The notes below the pieces were generated by a model. The model was not told where the DNA came from. It made no database searches and was given only the letters and a program-made list of their open reading frames with translations. A stretch of DNA of 64,000 bases from Rhodohalobacter sp. 614A. Lineage in GTDB: Bacteria > Bacteroidota > Rhodothermia > Balneolales > Balneolaceae. Below are positions 1-9,404 of the stretch, piece after piece. The stretch is taken from the NCBI RefSeq assembly GCF_021462415.1, contig NZ_JAKEDS010000001.1:592273-656272 (forward strand), read 5' to 3'. A program made the position numbers and the translations under genes. Position 1 is the stretch's first letter; each line of letters starts with the position of its first letter.

Positions 1-2699
1 TTTGCATCTCCGCTGTAGATCCAGCTGTATGGAGTTCCTGATCGGCCATCATAAATAACCGATATAGTTGTCGCGAATCGATTTGCGTACGCAGCACGGT
101 AAGAAAGAACACCAAGAATGCGGTGTCTTCTTTCGAAATCCGCAGTTCCTAATTCAGGAGCATTCACATCAACATTTTCGTTGTATACCCAGTTAGACCG
201 GGCCTGGCTTGAGGTACCGTTATTTACATTTTTAGCTCGGTTCCAGGTATAGGCTGCTTTCGCATAAAGGCCCGAATCGAATCGTTTTTCAAGTTCACCA
301 GTAATACTGTACTGATATCCTTTGTCGGTATTGCTTAGCAGAATGGCATCTGTGAAGTTAGCATCACGACGTGATGGATAACCAGACGCATTTCCATAGC
401 GCTCGGTAAAAACAATATCCCCATAAATCGGACGGCCATACATTGAAGTGCCTTCTTGATTCAGATTAATATTAGAAAAAGCAACATCATTGATAGCGCT
501 TGAATAAACACCTTCAAGAGTTGCAACAACACCCCACGGAAGTTCCTGATCTACAGCCAGGTTGACTTTCAAAGATTGAGGGTATTTAAAATCTTCATCA
601 ATAAGGTTTACCTCAGTAGTGTTGATCGGCTCTAATGCCGGGTGATCACCTGGGCGAGGCTGGTTGTCTGGGTCAGGAGAAAACAAGCCATCAAATCCAC
701 CCGAAACGTCCACTCGACCGTAATCTACACCTGTATTGCTGTATTGGTTGGAAATCCAAACGAACGGAGGAGTACCTGAAAAGATACCAACACCACCACG
801 AATCTGTGTGGTTTTTGCACCGCCGCTTGCATCCCAGTTAAACCCTAACCGTGGAGACCAGAGTAGATTTCCTGACGCCACATTTGTTGTAGAATATCCC
901 GGGAATGCAGATGGAACAAGTGGGTTATTGTTGGGAGTATCAGGCAAAATGGGAACATCTACTCTCAACCCGTATGTCACTTTCAGATCATTTGTTACAG
1001 ACCATTTATCCTGCACATAGAGACCAAACTGCATGCCGGTAAAGTTGGCGGTTGGATTTCCATCTTCAAGCAGATAACTAAGTTCATAATCATAAGGAGA
1101 GCCACTTGCCAAATCTTCAATACTGCGGAATGTATAGGCACCAAATGCATTTCTCGCAAAAAGATTATCAAATGCAAAGATCTGATTACTTGTACCCAGC
1201 GTAAACTCATGTTCACCTGAGATGTAGGTAAAGTTATTGGTAATCTCAATGAGATCCTGGTCCAGACTGTTTGCCTGAGAATACTGCTCAACACCAGCGT
1301 TAATAGTACCAAAGCCACTTCTGTCGCTATCGTAAGGAATACTTACCGTTACACTTGGAAAACGCTGGGAAGGAACATCCCTTGAATCACGAATCCGAGT
1401 GTAAACCACACGAGCTTCGTTATATGCATTATTGCTGAGTGTACTTGTAAGTTCCGCAACAATGGAGTTTTGAGAACTGTTGAAGTCGTATTGGCGGTTA
1501 CTGAATGTAAATGAACTTGTTCCACGGCTAATCCCTCGATTCGCAATAGCATCCACATAGTTGTAACGAAGGCTCAGCTTGTTACTTTGATTGATGTTCC
1601 AATCAAGTTTTGCAAGAAGCTTGTTGTTGTTGGTGTCGGTATCCAACGGAGAGCTATATCCCCCAGGATCATAACCATATTGATTCTGTAAAATACTGGA
1701 AATCTCATCAAAGGTAGAGCTCTCAAAATCAACTTCGTTTGGAGCACCACTATTTAAAATACCGCCTGTAATCGGGCTGGTTTCTCTTTTAAACTCTCCG
1801 TTTACAAAGAAGAACAGTTTGTCTTTAACAATGGGGCCGCCAATATTTAAACCGATATATCTTTCAGTAAAATCAGGATAATCATCTGAAGACTCTCCAT
1901 CTATCTCAAAATTACCAATCAGGTTCTGATTTCGGGTTTGAAAATAAACGGAGCCTGTATAATCATTTGTTCCGCTTTTGGTAATTGCATTAATCTGGCC
2001 TCCTGTAAACCCACTATTTGTTACATCAAAAGGAGCGATATCCACATTAAATTCAGCAATGGCATCAATACTTAATGGAGAACCCACCCCTGCCTGAGAT
2101 CCGGGAGTTGCATCACCAAGACCGAAGACATCATTTAAGGTAGCGCCGTCTACCAGAATATTGTTATAACGGTCATTTGCTCCACCAAAGCTGTTCCCGC
2201 CGGTTACCTGAGGTGTCAATCGCGTAAAATCGCCTAAAGAGCGTGCAACGCTCGGTGTACGTGCAATATCTTCACTTGAAATATTTGTGCTGGCACCTGT
2301 TCGGTCGGAGTTAAAAATCTGATCCGGTACAGCAACTACAGAAATTTGTCCCAATTCAAGAGAACCCTCTTCCAGTTGAAAGTTAAGGGAAATCCTCTCT
2401 CCAAGTTCGATATTGCTAACCTCTTTAATTTGTGGATTGAATCCAATGAAAGTAACTCTTACTTCGTATGGACCTCCAACACGAACGTTTCTGATGGTAT
2501 AACCACCGTCAACACGGCTTGATGTACCATACTCACTGCCGGTTGGAAGATGGACGGCAATAATATTTGCCCCCGGCAAACCTTCACCGGTCTCGTCCGT
2601 AATCGTACCCTCAATAGATCCTGAAGTCGTTCCCTGTGCAAGTAGCGTCAAAGGGAGTAACAACATCAGGGATATAATCAATAGTATTTGACGTGTCAT
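1..2699 (-). CDS. TonB-dependent receptor with carboxypeptidase-regulatory-like N-domain (3' end outside window)
   Basis: The reading frame is open from an ATG at 2699 down to base 1, giving 899 residues without a stop, so the C-terminus lies beyond the left edge. It begins with a signal peptide (MTRQILLIISLMLLLP, ending near LLAQG), followed by a carboxypeptidase-regulatory-like beta-sandwich (about residues 28-105, with GSIEGTITDETGEGLPGANI) and a plug region containing ILVDGATLNDVFG. The rest is rich in alternating beta-strand sequence with many Asn, Tyr and aromatic ends, as in an Oar-like outer-membrane barrel. Members of this family import large ligands through the outer membrane with energy from TonB, or act in surface adhesion. 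The substrate cannot be read from the sequence. No SusD-like partner is seen on the visible side, so it does not look like a polysaccharide-utilisation locus here. Confidence 0.9.
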   Translation of the reverse strand, partial: MTRQILLIISLMLLLPLTLLAQGTTSGSIEGTITDETGEGLPGANIIAVHLPTGSEYGTSSRVDGGYTIRNVRVGGPYEVRVTFIGFNPQIKEVSNIELGERISLNFQLEEGSLELGQISVVAVPDQIFNSDRTGASTNISSEDIARTPSVARSLGDFTRLTPQVTGGNSFGGANDRYNNILVDGATLNDVFGLGDATPGSQAGVGSPLSIDAIAEFNVDIAPFDVTNSGFTGGQINAITKSGTNDYTGSVYFQTRNQNLIGNFEIDGESSDDYPDFTERYIGLNIGGPIVKDKLFFFVNGEFKRETSPITGGILNSGAPNEVDFESSTFDEISSILQNQYGYDPGGYSSPLDTDTNNNKLLAKLDWNINQSNKLSLRYNYVDAIANRGISRGTSSFTFSNRQYDFNSSQNSIVAELTSTLSNNAYNEARVVYTRIRDSRDVPSQRFPSVTVSIPYDSDRSGFGTINAGVEQYSQANSLDQDLIEITNNFTYISGEHEFTLGTSNQIFAFDNLFARNAFGAYTFRSIEDLASGSPYDYELSYLLEDGNPTANFTGMQFGLYVQDKWSVTNDLKVTYGLRVDVPILPDTPNNNPLVPSAFPGYSTTNVASGNLLWSPRLGFNWDASGGAKTTQIRGGVGIFSGTPPFVWISNQYSNTGVDYGRVDVSGGFDGLFSPDPDNQPRPGDHPALEPINTTEVNLIDEDFKYPQSLKVNLAVDQELPWGVVATLEGVYSSAINDVAFSNINLNQEGTSMYGRPIYGDIVFTERYGNASGYPSRRDANFTDAILLSNTDKGYQYSITGELEKRFDSGLYAKAAYTWNRAKNVNNGTSSQARSNWVYNENVDVNAPELGTADFERRHRILGVLSYRAAYANRFATTISVIYDGRSGTPYSWIYSGDA

Positions 2700-2760
2700 A
2701 GAGTATTTTTTTAGCTTAGATTTTATATGTTTTCATACTAAAATCAGTATAGGAAACATA

Positions 2761-2779
2761 TGTTAACGAGCTGTTAACA
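2761..2779. promoter_or_regulatory. operator-like inverted repeat upstream of the TonB receptor
   Basis: TGTTAAC and GTTAACA form perfect 7-base arms around a 5-base centre (GAGCT), 62 bases upstream of the receptor start codon. The position and symmetry fit a binding site for a dimeric repressor or activator. The regulator is unknown. Confidence 0.35.
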
Positions 2780-2913
2780 GCGTTTAAAAAATAGTGATTT
2801 TTTTGATGGATTTGAATTTTTGGAGACAGGAATCTCAAAAGAAAATATGAAAGCGGTTTTAATTTTTAGCACACAATTGACAAGTCCTTTTAAGAACAAA
2901 AAAATGATCGATT

Positions 2914-3627
2914 TTAAGCATGATTTCCTGTACGGATAAACGTATTATAAACACGTACTAACGTTGATTGATCGGCGCCTATGTAGTACAGAAAAACAAT
3001 AAGAGTAAACACCAGCTGTAACCGAATTTCGCCGTTTCGTTTGTATCGTCTGGCTGAGGTTTCCACCGACTCATTCAACACTCTGAATTTCCCTCTCTTC
3101 TTTAGCTCTCTTACGATCTTTTGATCCTCCATTACAATCAACGTTTCGTCAAATCCTCCAACCTTCTGAAAGAGCTCTTTTTTAACGAATAAACTTTGGT
3201 CGCCAAACCGGAAAAGCGTGATTGAAAAACGGGTAAACCAACCGTACAATCTCAGGGCCGGATGAGAATCATCGAACGAGAGCCGAAAACAGCCGCTCGT
3301 ATATCCTCTCTTAATTGCCTTATTAATATAAACTGTAAATTCCGGTGGGGGAGTGGTATCCGCATGAAGAAAATAGAGCAGTGATCCTGTCGCCGCACCG
3401 GCACCTTCGTTCATCTGTGCGGCACGCCCCCTTCGATTGCAACGGACAATTTTTACGTCGTTCTTTTTAGCAACCTCAATCGTTTGGTCCGTACTGCCAC
3501 CATCGGCAATAATGATCTCAAGAACAAAATTCCCGGAATTTTTTTCCAGATAACTGAGAAGATCATCCAGGCGTTCTTCTTCATTAAATGTAGGAATGAT
3601 GATACTGAAATCAGGCTCATTCATCAA
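2914..3627 (-). CDS. TIGR04283-type arsenosugar biosynthesis glycosyltransferase (GT2)
   Basis: This 237-residue protein has a GT-A fold start (FSIIIPTFNEEERL), the nucleotide-sugar binding segment IIIADGGSTDQT and a DxD-like metal site in LHADTTPP, which marks a family 2 glycosyltransferase. The RRGRAAQMNEGA segment is typical of the TIGR04283 group, which is usually found beside TIGR04282, as here: the upstream gene overlaps its start by 11 bases. The pair is named for arsenosugar biosynthesis, but many bacteria carry it without other arsenic genes, and none is seen nearby. The acceptor is therefore open. A basic C-terminal stretch followed by a hydrophobic segment (LVFTLIVFLYYIGA) suggests contact with the inner membrane. 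Confidence 0.8.
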   Translation of the reverse strand: MMNEPDFSIIIPTFNEEERLDDLLSYLEKNSGNFVLEIIIADGGSTDQTIEVAKKNDVKIVRCNRRGRAAQMNEGAGAATGSLLYFLHADTTPPPEFTVYINKAIKRGYTSGCFRLSFDDSHPALRLYGWFTRFSITLFRFGDQSLFVKKELFQKVGGFDETLIVMEDQKIVRELKKRGKFRVLNESVETSARRYKRNGEIRLQLVFTLIVFLYYIGADQSTLVRVYNTFIRTGNHA

Positions 3628-4255
3628 AATTGCTGTTTCGTAAATCTTCTTCTGTATCGATATCGTTCAGAGTGGGAAGTGCACTGTAGCTCAGGCTTTT
3701 ATCCCGTAAAATCCTGATCGTTTCAGGATATACGCTTTCCGTACTCCATGGAATATTATCAAAAATTTGGGGAATGAATTTCTTTGAACCAATCAGATAA
3801 TAACCGCCGTCTTCAGACGGACCGATCACCACCTCTTGTTGATCCAACCGGGCATATGCACTTTCAATAATTTCTGTAGTAATTCCGGGGCAATCACTCC
3901 CAATAATCAAGATCTTCTCAAATCCATCCTTAAATCCTTGTCTGAAAGCGGTGGCCATTCGCTCCCCCAGATTTCTACCTTTCTGTACTTTTTTCTCGAA
4001 TGCCGGGCCTCCCAAACCATCTTCTTCATCCACAAAAGAAGAGTACCAAATCTGCTTTCTCGCTTCAACCTGCCTGGCTACTTCAAGAGTGTAATCTATC
4101 AGTTTTAAATAGGTTTGATAGGCTTTTTCATTTCCCACAGTTTTGGCAAGACGGGTTTTTACAGTGCCCTTCTCAGGATTTTTTATAAAGATGAGTAGAA
4201 GTTTTTTATCCTTCACAATACAATGATTTTCATTGATTAATTTCCTTAACGGCAT
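3617..4255 (-). CDS. TIGR04282 / DUF2064 arsenosugar-type glycosyltransferase
   Basis: The protein starts near an ATG at 4255 (MPLRKLINENH); a TTG three codons further up is also in frame but less likely. The N-terminal motif FIKNPEKGTVKTRLAKTVG is the nucleotide-binding loop of the DUF2064/TIGR04282 nucleotidyl/glycosyltransferase-like family. IIGSDCPGIT and GPSEDGGYYLIG are its other hallmark motifs, the latter near the metal site. The family partners with TIGR04283, whose gene overlaps this one at the 3' end, so the two are translationally coupled. The biochemical product is inferred from the family name only. Confidence 0.8.
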   Translation of the reverse strand: MPLRKLINENHCIVKDKKLLLIFIKNPEKGTVKTRLAKTVGNEKAYQTYLKLIDYTLEVARQVEARKQIWYSSFVDEEDGLGGPAFEKKVQKGRNLGERMATAFRQGFKDGFEKILIIGSDCPGITTEIIESAYARLDQQEVVIGPSEDGGYYLIGSKKFIPQIFDNIPWSTESVYPETIRILRDKSLSYSALPTLNDIDTEEDLRNSNFDE

Positions 4256-4367
4256 TTTCAACAATTATAAAATGATAGCCCAATTATTAAACAAAAGTGA
4301 AACTTTTAAATGCTTAATCTGTTAAAATAAAGCTGGCAAACTTATAATAGAGCATCAACAATTATCC

Positions 4368-4841
4368 ATGCGAAACACAAATTTTCTAAAAACGGTTTTT
4401 CTTTCAGGCTTACTCTTTGTGGCGGCGTCTTTTATCCACACGGTACAGGCCCAACACGCGCCGGGTAAAACCGAATTGGGGGTTGTTTTGGGAGAACCGA
4501 CGGGAGTCAGCTTGCAGCTTTGGCAATCGGGTACTACAGCAATTGACGGAGCATTGGCATGGTCTTTCGGAAAACATGATAAGATTCATATACATGCCGA
4601 TTATCTGATTCATAATCCCCTGGAGGTAGATCGAGGCTCCTTAACATTTTACTATGGAATTGGCGCGCGGGCCATTTTAACCGACGAAGCACGGTTTGGC
4701 GCCAGAATACCGGTAGGACTGCAATATATAATTCCCGACAGCCGTATTTCACTGTTCTTTGAAGTAGCCCCGATTTTTGATCTTATTCCCGCCACAGACT
4801 TTGATGTGAATGGAGGAATTGGCGTGCGGTACTTTTTATAG
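4368..4841 (+). CDS. small outer-membrane beta-barrel protein, hypothetical
   Basis: This 157-residue protein has a clear signal peptide (FLKTVFLSGLLFVAASFIH, cleavage near VQAQ). The mature part is made of short alternating strands ending in aromatic residues and closes with GGIGVRYFL, a C-terminal pattern typical of outer-membrane barrels. The motif LGVVLGEPTGVSLQLW resembles DUF3996-type small barrel proteins. It is divergent from the glycosyltransferase pair and convergent with the DUF349 gene. A TATAAT hexamer lies at 4344-4349, about 20 bases ahead of the start, without a convincing -35 box. No function is assigned. Confidence 0.7.
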   Translation: MRNTNFLKTVFLSGLLFVAASFIHTVQAQHAPGKTELGVVLGEPTGVSLQLWQSGTTAIDGALAWSFGKHDKIHIHADYLIHNPLEVDRGSLTFYYGIGARAILTDEARFGARIPVGLQYIIPDSRISLFFEVAPIFDLIPATDFDVNGGIGVRYFL

Positions 4842-4912
4842 CTTATTGATGGCTGGTTGCCAGTTGTTCGTTGTAAACTGTTAAATCAACTAACAATTAG
4901 CCACAAAGCAAC

Positions 4913-7243
4913 CTATTCTGCCCCTCGCTTAATCTTGTCGATCTCGATTTCCAAATCCTGCAGTTTGTCTTCTTTATCAGCAATATCGCTTTCTGCCTTG
5001 TCGATTCTCTCTTTCACATCATCAAGAAGAGAACTTCCACTGCTGCTGGGTTTGAAATAACTGAGTGATTCTTTCATCTGAATGAGCTCATTGCTCAACT
5101 TGTTGATCTGCTTTCTAAGCTTATCCGCTTCTTTTTGTTTGTTGCGGATGTCGGCAATATCATCCGTAGAAAAATTGTCGATATTTTCTTTGCCAACAAC
5201 TTGCGCAGCAGATTTTGCAGCACGGAATCGGTCGTAAATTACATCGCAGGTTTCGCGATACTCTTTCCACATCCTGTTTTTATGTTTGATGGGAACGTAG
5301 CCTGCTTTCTTAAACTCTTCCTGAAGCGGCTTCGCCTGGTTGACAGCCTCAATCGGATTGTCGTGGGTCGTTAAAGCCTTCAGTTGATCCAGAATATCTT
5401 CTTTCTCTTTGAGATTATCTTTTCGCTCTTCTTTCACCTCTTTAAAGAAATCTCGGCGCCGGTCGTAAAAATGATCCATGGCTCCTTTGAATTTCTTCCA
5501 GATTTTACTGGATTTCTTTCTTGGAACGGGACCAATCTTTTTCCACTGATCCATCAGTTTCTGGTACTCGTTATGGATATTTTCCCAATCTTCCGAGTCC
5601 TGAATTTCTTCGGCTTTTTCAATCAGTTTCAGCTTCTGCTGGTAATTTTGATCTTCCTGCTTTCGAAGAACTTCAATATTATCGCTCTTCTTATCGTTAA
5701 ATGCATCGGTGGCTGCCTTAAAACGATCCCACAACTCATTCTCATCTTTTTGTGGGAGGTTCCCAACTTTTTTCCACTGACGGTGAAGTTTGTTTACCTG
5801 GCGTGCCGCTTTGGCAATGTTATCTGTATCAACCAGCGCTTCGGCTTCGTCAATGAGCTTTTTCTTCTTGGAGAGAAATTTTTCAATGTCTTTGCGGTAC
5901 TTTTTATCGTACTTAAACCGCATGGAATGAAACGTGTCCTGCGCCTCGTGAAAACGATCCCAGATATCCTGATTCTTTTCAGCCGGAACACGACCGATCC
6001 GGCGGAACTGCTTGGTAAAGTCGGCGAACTTTTTGTCAAGCTCTTTCCAGTCAGACTTTTCGTCTACTGTTTTCAGAAATTTCTCCATCTTTTCGAGAAT
6101 CACCAGCTTGCCGGTCAGGTTGTCTTCTTCCTGTTGCTTTTTCTTCACCAACCGGTCAACCTTATGCTCATCAAACGTAGAAATATAGCCATTATACGCC
6201 TTTTCGAGCTTCTCCTGTTCATCCGCAGGAATGGGTTTTATGGAATCCCACTTACCTTTGATTTTTCCTACTTCGCGTGTGTGAGTCCACTTTTCTTCAT
6301 CAACAATCTCTTTTAATTGCTGAAGCAGCTCTTTTTTCTTTTCAAGGTTTTGCTGACGAATTCTGCGCTGTTCTTCGTAATGAGTTTTTTTCTTCTCTTC
6401 AAACTGTTCTCTGAGCTCGTCAATTTTCTTGCGATACGGTTTGATATCAACCTCTTCGGGATCCGGCCCCTCTCCCCACTGCGTATCAATATTATCAAAC
6501 TCCATGGAAGCGTAGGCCCAATCGCTCATTTCAGAGAGAGTCTTTGCTTTCTCAGCTAACTCTTTATAATAATTTTCTGTGGTTTGTTCCTCTTCTGACT
6601 CTTCCTCCTCAACAGCTTCTTCAGATTTCACATCTTCTTCCTGGGATTCAGAAACAGGTTCTTCTTTCGCTTCCTCTGTCTTGTTTTCTTCCTCTTCGGT
6701 TTCGTCTTCTGCGGCCGCATCTTCTTCGGGTTCTTCCTCAGCCGATTCTTCTGTTTCCGTTTCGGCTTCAACCGTGGCTTCTTCCGGCGACTCTTCGTTT
6801 AATTCGTCCTCCGCAGCTTCGGAAACCTCTTCTTTCTCTACGGATTCAGTTTCCTCTTCTTCTACCGCCTTCTGAACGGATTCTTTTAAATCCGAAAACT
6901 TCTGTTCTGCTTCGCTAATCATTTTTTCAAAATCTCCTATGGCCTCTGCTTCGGCCGCATCTTTTTTGAGGGCCTCGAGTTTTTCTTTTAACTCGTTGAG
7001 CTGTTCTTCAGTTTGAGCATCTGTTTCTTCGAAAAGTGATTCAAATTTCTCCCGAACGGAAGAAAAAGACTCTTGCAATTTTTCGATTTGCTGTTCTACG
7101 GTATCGGGGTCAACTTTGGCAAGGACTCTCTTGTCAAAAAATTTATTCTTTTTGAGATAAACTTCACCCTCATCAGTTACATAAGCGAAATTGTTTTCAA
7201 AAAGATAATCACTTTCAGTGTTATTTGATTTCGTTTCAGTCAA
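4913..7243 (-). CDS. DUF349 domain-containing protein with acidic linker
   Basis: The protein has 776 residues. Roughly residues 40-115 are helical coiled coil, residues 125-225 are extremely rich in Glu, and the C-terminal 500 residues contain several DUF349 helical repeats, recognisable by recurring segments such as LHRQWKKVGNLP, LMDQWKKIGPVP and FTKQFRRIGRVP followed by W.RF. The last 60 residues form another coiled coil. DUF349 proteins are widespread in this phylum and their function is not established. The start appears to be TTG at 7243: an in-frame stop lies four codons upstream and no ATG occurs before residue 100. The strongly biased Glu codons make the opposite strand look falsely open. 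Confidence 0.85.
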   Translation of the reverse strand: MTETKSNNTESDYLFENNFAYVTDEGEVYLKKNKFFDKRVLAKVDPDTVEQQIEKLQESFSSVREKFESLFEETDAQTEEQLNELKEKLEALKKDAAEAEAIGDFEKMISEAEQKFSDLKESVQKAVEEEETESVEKEEVSEAAEDELNEESPEEATVEAETETEESAEEEPEEDAAAEDETEEEENKTEEAKEEPVSESQEEDVKSEEAVEEEESEEEQTTENYYKELAEKAKTLSEMSDWAYASMEFDNIDTQWGEGPDPEEVDIKPYRKKIDELREQFEEKKKTHYEEQRRIRQQNLEKKKELLQQLKEIVDEEKWTHTREVGKIKGKWDSIKPIPADEQEKLEKAYNGYISTFDEHKVDRLVKKKQQEEDNLTGKLVILEKMEKFLKTVDEKSDWKELDKKFADFTKQFRRIGRVPAEKNQDIWDRFHEAQDTFHSMRFKYDKKYRKDIEKFLSKKKKLIDEAEALVDTDNIAKAARQVNKLHRQWKKVGNLPQKDENELWDRFKAATDAFNDKKSDNIEVLRKQEDQNYQQKLKLIEKAEEIQDSEDWENIHNEYQKLMDQWKKIGPVPRKKSSKIWKKFKGAMDHFYDRRRDFFKEVKEERKDNLKEKEDILDQLKALTTHDNPIEAVNQAKPLQEEFKKAGYVPIKHKNRMWKEYRETCDVIYDRFRAAKSAAQVVGKENIDNFSTDDIADIRNKQKEADKLRKQINKLSNELIQMKESLSYFKPSSSGSSLLDDVKERIDKAESDIADKEDKLQDLEIEIDKIKRGAE

Positions 7244-7423
7244 AACAGGATACTACGTTTGGTTGCGAAATTACGGCCCGAAGCCTTCTTGTAAGCTTTG
7301 AAGTTTAACGAAGATTCAAACTCGAAGCAAGATTTACCCCATATTCTTTAAAATTATAAACCTGTACATCGGTTGGCATTCCATCTCAACCAAAATTTCA
7401 CTTTTATTTTTTTACCATTCCAT

Positions 7424-7453
7424 AAAAAAAGCCCTGTGGCTGCAGGGCTTTTT
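7424..7453 (-). terminator. Rho-independent terminator after the MscS gene
   Basis: GCCCTG and CAGGGC pair around a 6-base loop (7431-7448), flanked by seven A and five T. Read on the minus strand it ends in a T tract and lies just past the MscS stop. Confidence 0.75.
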
Positions 7454-7471
7454 GTTGATAAAAAATACTTT

Positions 7472-8290
7472 TTATTCGTCTCCATCTTTAATAATGTGCA
7501 CATCCGATTGTGGATATGGAATATTAAGGCCTTCCTTGTCAAAGGTTTTATAAACCTCCTCATTCAGGCGAAAGAAAACTCCCCAATAATCTGAAGCATT
7601 TACCCATGCGCGGACAGCAAAATTTACCGAACTGTCTGCTAATTCTTTAACAGCTATGAATGGTTCAGGATCGTTTAATATTCGATCATCTCCATCCAAT
7701 AATCTTCTGATCACTTCATAGGCTTTATCTACATCATCTCCATAGCCAATGCCAATCGTCCAGTCCACCCGCCGTCTTGGTTCGGTAGAATAATTTGTTA
7801 AAGAATTTGTAGATAGTGGCCCGTTAGGAATTAAAATTGTTTTGTTATCGGGTGTTTTGAGAATCGTCATAAAAATCTGAATCTCGTTAACAGTTCCTGA
7901 ATGTCCCTGGGCTTCGATAAAATCTCCTTTTTTAAATGGTTTGAAGAGAAGTATCATCACCCCGCCGGCAAAGTTCTGAAGAGTTCCGGATAATGCCATA
8001 CCAATCGCTAAACCGGCGGCTGCAAGAATTGCAACAAAAGAGGTCATCTCTACACCCAGCATGCCAAGCGCAGTGATATACACCATAATCTTCAACAATA
8101 CCGATATAATACTCGCCAGAAATCCTTTAAGGGTTTCGTCTGTATTGCTTTTGTCCAGGCCTTTCTTAACAGCATTAACAAGTATTTTTACAATCCATAA
8201 ACCAATTACAAGTGTTAGAATTGCAAATACTAATTTTGGGCCATATACATACACAATCCCGGTAAAATCTATATCGGCGGCTGATTCCAT
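7472..8290 (-). CDS. mscS: small-conductance mechanosensitive channel (MscS family)
   Basis: At 272 residues it matches the size of classical MscS. Hydrophobic helices lie near residues 15-40 and 57-80, followed by the pore-lining TM3 (LAAAGLAIGMALSGTLQNFA), rich in Gly and Ala as in the channel pore. FKKGDFIE and the beta domain follow, with IPNGPLSTNSLTNYS and the C-terminal domain. The channel opens on membrane tension and releases solutes on hypo-osmotic shock, in the inner membrane. It is a single-gene unit between two hairpins. The C-terminus ends with an Asp/Glu tail. Confidence 0.9.
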   Translation of the reverse strand: MESAADIDFTGIVYVYGPKLVFAILTLVIGLWIVKILVNAVKKGLDKSNTDETLKGFLASIISVLLKIMVYITALGMLGVEMTSFVAILAAAGLAIGMALSGTLQNFAGGVMILLFKPFKKGDFIEAQGHSGTVNEIQIFMTILKTPDNKTILIPNGPLSTNSLTNYSTEPRRRVDWTIGIGYGDDVDKAYEVIRRLLDGDDRILNDPEPFIAVKELADSSVNFAVRAWVNASDYWGVFFRLNEEVYKTFDKEGLNIPYPQSDVHIIKDGDE

Positions 8291-8340
8291 AGTCGTTTCT
8301 TCTTTTTTGATTAGTTAGTAGTTAGTGGTAGAAAAAAAAA

Positions 8341-8379
8341 TAATCCGAAGCCGTAAAAACTAATAACAGCTTCGGATTA
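8341..8379. terminator. terminator hairpin between dps and mscS
   Basis: TAATCCGAAGC (8341-8351) and GCTTCGGATTA (8369-8379) form an 11-bp perfect stem with a 17-base loop, with A tracts on both sides. It lies just downstream of the dps stop on the minus strand. Confidence 0.7.
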
Positions 8380-8398
8380 AAAAAGTGTTTTTTAATAT

Positions 8399-8908
8399 TT
8401 ACTCCAAATGGCTGCGTAACATCCAAGCGGTTTTGGAATGTACATTAAGCCGTTGGGTCAGCAAGTCTAACGTGGCTTCATCACCGGCATCGTCGCAAAC
8501 AGGTACAACCTGGCGGGCTGTTCTTAAAACAGCTTCGTTATCGAGAGCCAGCTGCCGAACCATTTCCATTCCTTTGATGGAGTGATCCGTATCCTCCTCA
8601 ATGCTCGTCAGTTCTTTAAATTCAAGAAATGACCCCGGAGAGCGATATCCCAGTGAACGAATTCGTTCTGCAATTTCATCTACGGCTTCGGCCAGCTCAG
8701 TATATTGTTCTTCGAACTGTTCATGAAGAGAATGAAAATGTGCACCGGTTACATTCCAGTGGTAATTGTGTGTCTTCAAATACAACATGTAGGTATCTGC
8801 CAATACTTTAGACAAACCATCGGCTATTTTCTTTCTCTGCTCTTTTGGGATTCCAATATTTACGTCCATTTTATCAATCTTGTTTTCGTCTAAAACTGTA
8901 GTACTCAT
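8399..8908 (-). CDS. dps: Dps family DNA-protection ferritin-like protein
   Basis: This 169-residue protein carries the Dps ferroxidase signature: KTHNYHWNVTG on the first helix and FHSLHEQFEEQYTELAEAVD on the second, supplying the His, Asp and Glu that bind iron at the dimer interface. Dps proteins form dodecamers that bind the chromosome and oxidise ferrous iron with hydrogen peroxide, which protects cells in stress and stationary phase. The start at 8908 has a strong ribosome binding site (AAAGGAG). It is transcribed alone and followed by a terminator. Neighbouring STAS and MscS genes fit a general stress theme, but the link is only one of position. Confidence 0.92.
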   Translation of the reverse strand: MSTTVLDENKIDKMDVNIGIPKEQRKKIADGLSKVLADTYMLYLKTHNYHWNVTGAHFHSLHEQFEEQYTELAEAVDEIAERIRSLGYRSPGSFLEFKELTSIEEDTDHSIKGMEMVRQLALDNEAVLRTARQVVPVCDDAGDEATLDLLTQRLNVHSKTAWMLRSHLE

Positions 8909-9031
8909 TTTTTCTCCTTTATCATTTGTAAATAACTATAAAAAATACAAATCGAAGGAATATTTCATTCCCCAGACATGCTTTCTAAGAGTACTAGGAA
9001 ATATAAGAAAAGATGGGCAAAGAAAGAGTTT

Positions 9032-9053
9032 CTCTACCCTGATCCGGGTAGAG
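9032..9053 (-). terminator. hairpin after the STAS gene
   Basis: CTCTACCC and GGGTAGAG form an 8-bp stem with a 6-base loop, 12 bases past the STAS stop on the minus strand. The following sequence is only moderately T-rich. Confidence 0.5.
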
Positions 9054-9065
9054 AAGAAAGAAAAA

Positions 9066-9404
9066 TTACTCGTAAGATTTTATTGCTTCATCCAGGGTTT
9101 TGTAGTGCTTGAACACGGTAATAAGCTTGGTTACCACAAGAAGACTTTCGATTTTGTTGTCGGCTCTGCAAATGCGAAGATCTCCATCGGCTTTTTTCAT
9201 TGTGGTTAAGCCGCCAATCAACATTCCCAAACCTGAAGAATTCATAAATTTCACTTTCCCCAGATCAACAATCACGTTTATTTTGCCTTCATCCACAAGC
9301 GAATGCAAGAGGTCGCTGAATTCTTCTGTACTTGGCCCGCCCATTACGTTGCCTTTCAATTCTATAATCGCGCAACCGTACTTTTCGCTTACATTTGTCT
9401 TCAT
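9066..9404 (-). CDS. STAS domain anti-sigma factor antagonist
   Basis: A single STAS domain fills the 112 residues. The motif DLGKVKFMNSSGLGML contains the conserved Ser pair (S56, S57) found in SpoIIAA/RsbV proteins, where the second Ser is phosphorylated by an anti-sigma kinase. When unphosphorylated, such proteins bind the anti-sigma factor and free the sigma factor. It is divergent from the first propeller kinase. A receiver-PP2C phosphatase of the RsbU type is encoded at 30859-32034 and could be the enzyme that dephosphorylates it; no RsbW-like kinase gene is visible. The start is preceded by AGAGG. Confidence 0.88.
   Translation of the reverse strand: MKTNVSEKYGCAIIELKGNVMGGPSTEEFSDLLHSLVDEGKINVIVDLGKVKFMNSSGLGMLIGGLTTMKKADGDLRICRADNKIESLLVVTKLITVFKHYKTLDEAIKSYE

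Noticed and set aside
2914-4255. Arsenic resistance or arsenosugar island
   Set aside because: Only the glycosyltransferase pair is present; no arsM, arsenic transporter or regulator is seen nearby.
5384-6316. 310-codon open frame on the plus strand
   Set aside because: It is the antisense of the DUF349 gene; its Phe/Leu-rich translation reflects the Glu/Lys-rich codons of the real gene.
6544-6918. Ser- and Leu-rich frames opposite the acidic linker
   Set aside because: Low-complexity shadow of the Glu-rich segment of the DUF349 protein.
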